A stretch of DNA of 64,000 bases, from positions 54,175,196 through 54,239,195 of the forward strand of contig NC_088708.1 in assembly GCF_963576615.1 (NCBI RefSeq). Direction: 5' to 3'. Made by a program: the position numbers and the translations under genes. Numbering within the stretch: position 1 is the stretch's first letter; the number at the start of each line of letters is the position of its first letter. The notes beneath the pieces are model-generated. The model saw only the letters and a list, made by a program, of their open reading frames with translations, was not told the DNA's origin and searched no databases. This stretch comes from Watersipora subatra (Eukaryota; Bryozoa; Gymnolaemata; Cheilostomatida; Watersiporidae). Positions 13,601-22,600 of the stretch are shown piece by piece.

Positions 13601-16600
13601 GTGGACTTTTCATGTCTTAAGGTACGGCCACACATGCCGATTTTTTTGTTGGTTTTGACCGAAATCATGAAATGAATGGAAAACACAGAATTTTTCGGCC
13701 GTAATTCACAGAATTGTCCGAGCTGTGCATGCTCACCGAAGTCGTCAACGAAACGCTTTTAATTGGTTAAACAAATTATTAGCGAGCACGATTCTAGCAG
13801 CTTTCGCAATTTGTATAGTCCAAGACACATAACGCGACACGCAAGAAAAATATTAACGCAATTCGCCATCGTAAATATGATGCAATTAACTTGATTGCGC
13901 TAAAGATGGCAACTCTTTCTATAACAGAACTTTCGCTGCTAAAAAAGAAATTCTTATTATTAAAAAGAAACGATTCGTAGCCATAGTGTCCAAACGATAA
14001 AAAACCAATGATAGCACAATCTAGGCAGTTGCATCGTATGTACTAGGTTGAATTGCATTGGTACTTTTATTGTGTGTCATAATACATGTCTTGGACTATA
14101 CCAATTGCGAAAGCTGCTAAAATCGCGCTCGCTAATAACCTGTTTAGCCAATTAAAAGCGTTTCGTCGATGATTTCGGTGTACATGCAAAGCTCTGACGA
14201 TTCTGTGAATTTCGGCCGAATAATTCTATGTTTTTGTTAATTTCGGTCAGAACTAACGAAAAAAATTGGCACGTGTGGCCATACCTTAAAACTGTATCAC
14301 TATAACTGGACAGACACTCACATTTATATATATATATATATAGATATATACTGTACATGTATACAAATAAATATATTTTATATATAAATATATATTTTAT
14401 ATATATACAAATGTATATATATTTTATATATCTAAAAATATGTATATTTTTATACATGTATATATACAAATTATATTTTTATATATATACATATATGCAA
14501 ACGTACATATATTTCATACATGTGAAAATATATATTTCACATATATATACAAACTACCTGTGCTTTCCAGCGTTGCCCGGGTAATAAAAATCAGCTTATA
14601 AACAATGATAGGTGATGAGAGTTGCCTACCACTTGCCATTAGCCTGACACAATGCCAATGGAAAATGGTATTAAAAATCAGCTTATAAACAATGAGAAGT
14701 AATGAGAGTTACCCGCCACTTGCTATTAGCCTAGCACATTGCCAATGGAAAATTCCAGTAAGCTAATTAATAAGCTCTAGGTTTCTAATGACGGTATGCC
14801 ACGACCTTGCGTCAGCGTTGTCCAGCTACAGCTATTCTAATAATAGCTATAGCTGGAGGGACACACATACATACTTTGAGAAATATATATATAGAAGTAT
14901 AGAAGTACAGTCAAACATGGATAACTCGCGTTCGGATAGCTCGAACACATGGTTAACTCGAACGGTTTCTTTGGTCCGTTCCCACGTAATGATAAATTGC
15001 TTTAGATAACTCGACCTCAACTCTGTTAACTCAAACAGTTTTTTGCCAACGGCTACCGAGACGGTTGTTATCGCTTTAGACAATCACTTTATTCCAAGCC
15101 ATAGAGGTAAACCTCAACTTTTCGTAATTCATAGGTCTCGTTATTACCACCGTCGGAAAAATATTTTTGTCAACGACTTTTCTAAAGGTTTGGTGAATTT
15201 TGATTTTTACCAAACATCCGCTTAGCGATCGCCTTTCGGAAGCATGGAAAAGTGAGGTGACCTTCGCATAAACTTCAAGAAAAATCGGCAAAATTGATCT
15301 TGGTTAAAACGCTCAAAAGAATAAGATGTATTTTCTTTTGAACATTTCAACAACGATCAAGTTTTGCCAATTTTAATCTAAAAAACGTCCTGGCAATAAC
15401 ATCACCTCAAACAACAAACCAATCTCAAGTGATAGAAAAATCTCCTATACTTTTTGATAAAAAAACTTTACATTAGAAGCATTTAATTTGAAACAAGCCA
15501 TTTACGCTTTTGATTTATATATAGTTTGTATATGTACATGTATCTACTGATAAATACATGCACTTGTGACAGTGCTCTGATAACTTGAACGCTCTGATAA
15601 CTCAGAACACTTTCACTCGGTCTCGTGAAGTTCGAGTTATCCATGTTTGACTATATATATATATATATCGCTTTTGTGATTTGAGCACTCAAGTGCCACA
15701 CATTGACTTTCTTAAAGTCTGTGAGATAACTTAGTGCTGTTTCATGGCAGGAAGTCAACTCTCGTTGGCAATGGGAGTTACCTCCCTTGCCAAATCTGAG
15801 CTGCACTGATGAGGTTACAATACATGAAACAGTACTGTCTGTAGTGTGACAATACAAAAGTATATAGCCTATATTTTATATATGTACAAATATGTATGTT
15901 TCATATATATATACAATGTACAGTCAAACATGGATAACTCGCCCACGGATAGCTCGAACACATGGTTAATTCGAACGGTTTGTTTGGTTCATTCCCACGT
16001 TATGATAAATTTCTATAGATAACTCGAACTCAACACTGTTAAATCGAACTGTTTTTAGCCCAACGGCTACCGAAATGGTTGTTATCGCTTTAGAAAATCA
16101 CTTTATTCCAAGCCATAGAGGTAAACCTCAACTTTTCGTAATTCATAAGTGTCGTTATTACCACCATCGGCAAAATATTTTTGTCAACGACTTTTCTAAA
16201 GGTTTGGTGAAATTTGATTTATACCAAACATCCGCTTAACGATCGCCCTTCGGAAGCGAGGTAAAGTGAGGTAATCTTAGCATAGACTTCAAGAAAAATC
16301 GGCAAAATTGATCGTGGGTAAAACGCTCAAAAGAAAAAGATGTCTTTTCTTTTGAGCATTTCAACAACGATCAAGTTTTGCCAATGTCAATCTAAAAATT
16401 GTCCTGGCAATAACATCACCTCAAACAACGAACCAATCTCAAGTGATAGAAAAATCTATACTTTTTGATAAAAACGTTTTAAACTTTACATTAGAAGCAT
16501 TTAATTTGAAACAAGCCATTTGTGCTTTTGATTTATATTTTAGTTTGTATATGTACTGATGTCTTTTTTTTTAGCATTTCAACAACGATCAAGTTTTGCC

Positions 16601-19600
16601 AATGTCAATCTAAAAATCGTCCTGGCAATAACATTACCTCAAACAACGAACCAATCTCAAGTGATAGAAAAATCTCTATACTTTTTGATAAAAACGTTTT
16701 AAACTTCACATTAGAAGCATTTAATTTGAAACAAGCCAGTTGTGCTTTTGATTTATATTATAGTTTGTATATGTACATGCATCTACTAAAAAATAAGTAA
16801 ATACATGAACTTGTGACAGTGCTCTGATAACTTGAATGCTCTGATAATTCGATCACTTTTGCTCGGTCCCGTGAAGTTCGAGTTATCCATGTTTGACTGT
16901 ATGTATATTTTATATATTTACGAACATGTATATTTTTACATGAATATACATGTGTATACAAAATATACATGTATATTATATATACAAATATATATTTCAT
17001 ATATATACATATGTAGGCCTACATATATTTTATATTTGTACAAATTTATATATTTGATAGATAAACAAAAGTATATATATTTTATATACTTGTATGTATC
17101 AATATATATATTTTATATATATATATATATATATAAAATATACATATATGAACATATGAACATATATATTTCATATATACATATGTTTTATATGTGTACA
17201 AATATATAATACAAAAAACCAAATTGTAAAATATGGTGCTAAACTGCTAATAGACTATAACATTGTACTCTGATAACATACTAAATTGTATAAGTTACTA
17301 AATATTAATGTGAAAGTGAGTGCAAGACAGTCTGTTACTGAAAAAGTAAGAGTTTGAAAACATACTCCATAACCCTTAACTTTGTTAACTCATAAAGTCA
17401 TAACACATACATGTTATAGAGCATCTGATATAAGCAGGTCAACTTTATTAGCACATGTTACGAACCCATGTGTAGTGACTTTTAGCAAAATGAAGCATGG
17501 CCATTTCTACATATATGGACGCCATATTGTACTCATCTCTCGCCTTCTCACTCAACTCAGTCACCATATCCATCGTACATTCGACCATGGCAGTAGCTTC
17601 AGAGTAACAACAATAGCCATTTTGTACGTGCAAAATTCTACAAAGCAAAACAAGATTTAATGATATGCGATTGAAACGGGGAGCACAGTCTGTGCTAAAG
17701 ATCAACGGCCCAAAAACTTTAAATCTTTCAAATAATAGTGAAACAATTATGAAATCTCTATTTAGAGAAAAAATAATAATAAGTTGTTAGTAAATTTCTT
17801 TATGCATCTACTTTGTGTATTTGCTTCATTATGAAAATACAGTGGAACCTTAGTGCTTGATCATAATTCGTTCAAATTTGGCGGTCAATCACGAGTTTGT
17901 TCGAAAACTGAAACTCATTTTCCCATAAGAAATAATGAAAAGTATTCTAATTTGTTTTCATCCCTAAAAAGCATGCATAAACATTAAAATAGTAATAAGA
18001 ACAAAGGCAACACAAAAAAGTAGAAAACTGGCGAACAATGCTCGATTGAACTTACTCCGCTAATCGTCTGTTTCGAACAGACGCTCACCAAATGGGGAGA
18101 AGTGCTGAGGGGTGCGTTTTGTTCAGCATTTTTTGTTTTCCCTCGGCATTCTCCAGCTCGACTCAGCTAATTCAAGGACCAAAAATTGGTTCGAATTCAA
18201 ATGCATTTTCTACTCGAATTTTTTGGTTGAGCACCAAATTGTTGGAGAAAAGAGGGCGAGCACCAAGGTTCTACTGTACTACATATTATTTAAACTATCA
18301 TTAGAATGAATATCATTTCTACATCGACATATTAAATTGATGAACATACCATACCATAACTATAGAATCATATAGCAACTACAAATGCTTATTTCCTTTT
18401 AGCATTATCACACAGGACTATTAGCTTTGACAAAAAGTAATTATAGGTTTATAGCAGTGTTTGACTGCTATCACTATACTAACAGGCTCATGGCTAGTTT
18501 ACTGGATGTCACAAAAGTAATTTTGGTGAACAAAATCACCTATAAGTAGGACAGAATGTTTTAAAAATGATGAATAACTATAATGCTCATAGTAGAGCAA
18601 AACTGCATGAATTGCATGAGATTTATATTGCTGACAGACTTGACTTAAATGGGACCAACAACATGATAGACTAAGGCTACCTCCATAAATTCGGCCAATT
18701 TTAATCTTACCGTGGACAGCTTAAAAAACAATCAAAAGTTTGTACCATCAGGATTCAATGATAAAATGAAACAAACGCTAAAATTGACAGCAGATATGAA
18801 GGAAACCGGCAGCTCGCTGCACTTGCAAAACAAAATAATATACCTGAAAAAAACCCATGGACTCATTGATAATCAGTTATACAGGCCAAATCTTGAGTAG
18901 CAGATTCAGAGCCAACATTGTTTTATAACGCGCGTTGCTACATGAATGGCAAACCACATTTTACTCTATAGATATCTCTTCATACACATGTAGATGCTGG
19001 CTTCACATGTTTGTGAAATGCCATTTACACGCATTTCACATGTTTGTGAAATGAATACTAAATTAGACATTACAACTGCTAGGTTGAACTTTCTGATAAT
19101 ATCTTTCTATACTATAATTTTTGATATCATTCTGGTAATTTGGGGGTTTTAATAAGAATTGTCTTCCTTTGGTAGACTACTGTAACTTTTATTGTGAAAC
19201 CAAGTACCTTATGACACAAGCAATACCTCTGTATGCTGGATACTTCCCATGAAAATGTTTTGAGTAGACTTTACTTTGTTTAAAGAATCACCTGTTGCTA
19301 TAGTTACTAGTATACATGTGCAACTGGTAATCATGTAGTTTGATAGACATACGATGGATAACTTAACCAGTAGAGAGCTAATCAGCTGATAATGGTGGTC
19401 AATAAAGGAGCAATCAAAGCCAATAAAATCACAAAATATGACCTCGCAACGTAGCACTATATGTACATTAATGAACGCTGTAAAACTTTCCATAAGCTCC
19501 AGGTCAGCGCTGCCTAGCAAGTGTTCGATTGAGTCTCAGATGTTCGGCGAGGCCTTTTCAGAGGTTCCACACAAGTCGTACATTTACAAGTACCAAAAGG

Positions 19601-22600
19601 TTGATGAATGTACATACGATGCTTATAGGGTTCAGTAACCCAAAACGGTTAGGAGTCCTTTACAACCAAGCAGTGAAGATTTTCTTGATACAAAGAACCT
19701 AGCTCCTTGACAAGCAAGGAAAAAACCATAACAGCTTCTCTTCTTGCATGATGAAAACTGTACAAACATAATTTAAGCGGCATTGTGAACGGAGAGCCAA
19801 AGCTGGATGACAAAAAGGAATGAAGACAGGGCCACTTCTTAAACACTCACTTAGTGCAGCAATTCAGGGCAGCAATTATTGACTCTTCATCAGAATTACG
19901 CTGAATTATTCTCAGAGCTAAAGTGTAGACTCTCTCGGCATCCATATACCATCCCGCCTCCGCTAGGAAGTCACCTGAATAACAAAAAATCAACCATAAC
20001 AAGCTAGCTGTTAAGCAACTTTCTATCTTAACTATAAGTGTCCATGTTTCTACAACCATTTTTATTTCTCACCTTATCCAGTTCACACGAGGAAAACGAT
20101 GTTTGCGTCTGTACAAACAATCAAACAAATGCGTAAATATAATAATGATTTGAGTAGGTAAGTTTATAACAAGCGCTTGTTTCTAATTGGTCAATTGCAT
20201 CAATAGGAAATATGTTACAAAAGATTCATCAATAAAAAATAAGATTCGATGTGAGCCAGTCATGCTATAAAAGACACAGAAGACAATTTCACGCTAGCAA
20301 TTTGTATGCAAGTTTGATATCTCAAATTAATTACTACAAACATGACATATATATACATTAAATTGAAAGGCATACCGATTGTACTGGTGAAAATCATCCA
20401 CCATCAAACTGTGCTAGGTTAAGAGTATTTTTAGCAGTAAAAATTGGACATAAGAAATGTGTAATCGTCTGCTATTGACCATCAAATGACCAATAGCAAG
20501 CAATTACACATTCCTCATTAATTTGAACGAAGCATAACCATGTCCACTAACAAGTATTTAAACCTCTTTAAACAGAAACTAACATTTAGGCATTAATGCA
20601 ATGTTATAATTGGCAGCTGGCATCAATTCACTGTTATGATTGGTTGGTGACATCGTTTTACTGCTATGATTGGCTGCTTCACATTGAATGTGGTTGGCAA
20701 CCACCTGAAGCAAGCCTATAGCTTTTCTATGCAAATTAGTCAAATATAATAATATATATATTTCGGACAATATTGACCTACAAGAGTTGCATCTTAGTTT
20801 AAACCTCTTCAACACACATAAGATGAGAATACATGTACATGTACATGTATACATGTACATGTATTCATTAGATGAGAATACAACACTAAAATTACATGTA
20901 AATACATGTACTGCAAGTGACTCTACTTGAATAATTTTTACTTATATTATTTCATCAAAAAATTAAATTTCGTTTAAAACTGGCCAATGGAGAAGTTTCT
21001 GGGTATTTTATAACTTTTTAACTCTGCATCAGTCAAAAGGGTAATTATTATGATAATGTAATGCAGCTGTTCAAGTGGTTTACACAACAGCCAAAACAAT
21101 AGGCCCAACAGTAATTTATAGGGTAATAAAAAACAACAGTTTTAATTTAGAAAATAGTATAACAGATTCTGGAAAATAAATACTCAAATTTGCTTCAAAA
21201 TTTCAGGCACTGTAAGCATTCTTCATAAAAAACTGGTTAAACCCTGACACTAGCCAAATTCCAGATCTATTTGCAGTCATTTCCCTGAACCATTAAAAAG
21301 TGAGATAGAACAGATGCGAATATCAGTCATTTTAAAACTGTTATAACTAAAGAGTAGTGTACTTTGACTGGCCCTAGATCCTAACTAGATGTAATATAAG
21401 CTAGGAGAGTGACTCTCTGGTCACCAACTTACCATGGATCTCAAGCAGTTGTTTGTTAATCTATATGGGCATAAGTCTCTTATGATAACTTCGAATCATA
21501 TGAAGTCATACAAGAGTTTCTTTAGCGATAGTAATACAAAAGATCAGATGATGAGCTAGTCACAATGTGATTGCTGAGACTTGATACGGTAGAACTTCCT
21601 TTAGCAAAAGAGTCCGAATACAAAATTTCCAAGTTATGAAATGTCTTTTTTGAGAAATATTGCTTCGAACAACAAAAGATGTTTCTAAATACAAGAGACT
21701 GAATACCGAACCTTTAAAACCACGCTGCTGACAATTTAAGCAGATGGGCAGCTCAGTTCGAAAGTGACCTGACTGAGCTGCTCTGCAATAGGCTGCCGCC
21801 CAGTAAACTCCTTCCTAGTCAGCCAATGCAAAAAGCAAACAAACACACCGCTCATATTCGTTTTCACTTGCTATTTCGCTATTACTTTTTTACTATTTAT
21901 TAGGCGATAATCTAATTCTAATACGCATTTGTTACAGATTTTAACCGTTACTTAACACAAGTATTATGCCTGAGTTTTGTGGGAGCTTGCAACAGATTAA
22001 GGCAGTTATAGGGTAACATGAGTTCCTACTTACAAATTTTCTGCTTACGAAACATTTTCCGGCACAAATTAACTTCTTAAGTAGAGTTTCCACTGTCAGT
22101 AGAAAGGCACACCAGTGTAGTTTCAGCAAACTACATTAGAAATGACTAAGTATGCTTACCAAACTCTATGGCAAATTGTAGAGTTCCTTTTACAGCATTG
22201 CAGGACTTGCCCAGCACCTGAGCTGTCATTGTCGCTATTCCTTGCGTATAGAAAACCGCTATACTACAGTCGGCTTGGTCCATTAGACATTGAAATATGC
22301 CGTGAAGTTTTAACCTATAACAAAATTATAAATCAAGAAGAGCTACAGTAACCAAACCTTAGCTGCCTATTTTTGCCTTATTAACTAAAGATTTGTGCCA
22401 AAGTGAACATCATGAAACAAACTGGAGCTAGTAGAGCACTATCAGTGGAACATCACTGGTTGCACAATACCAAATACACAAAGCATCTTTGGCACAATGT
22501 CAATTGCTTAATCCCGGCTGCACGTCAGCTGATATATGCAAACTGCTAGCTCCGAACTGCTGGCTTCTCATTGTCAGTTGCACATTGCCAGTTGCGTATT

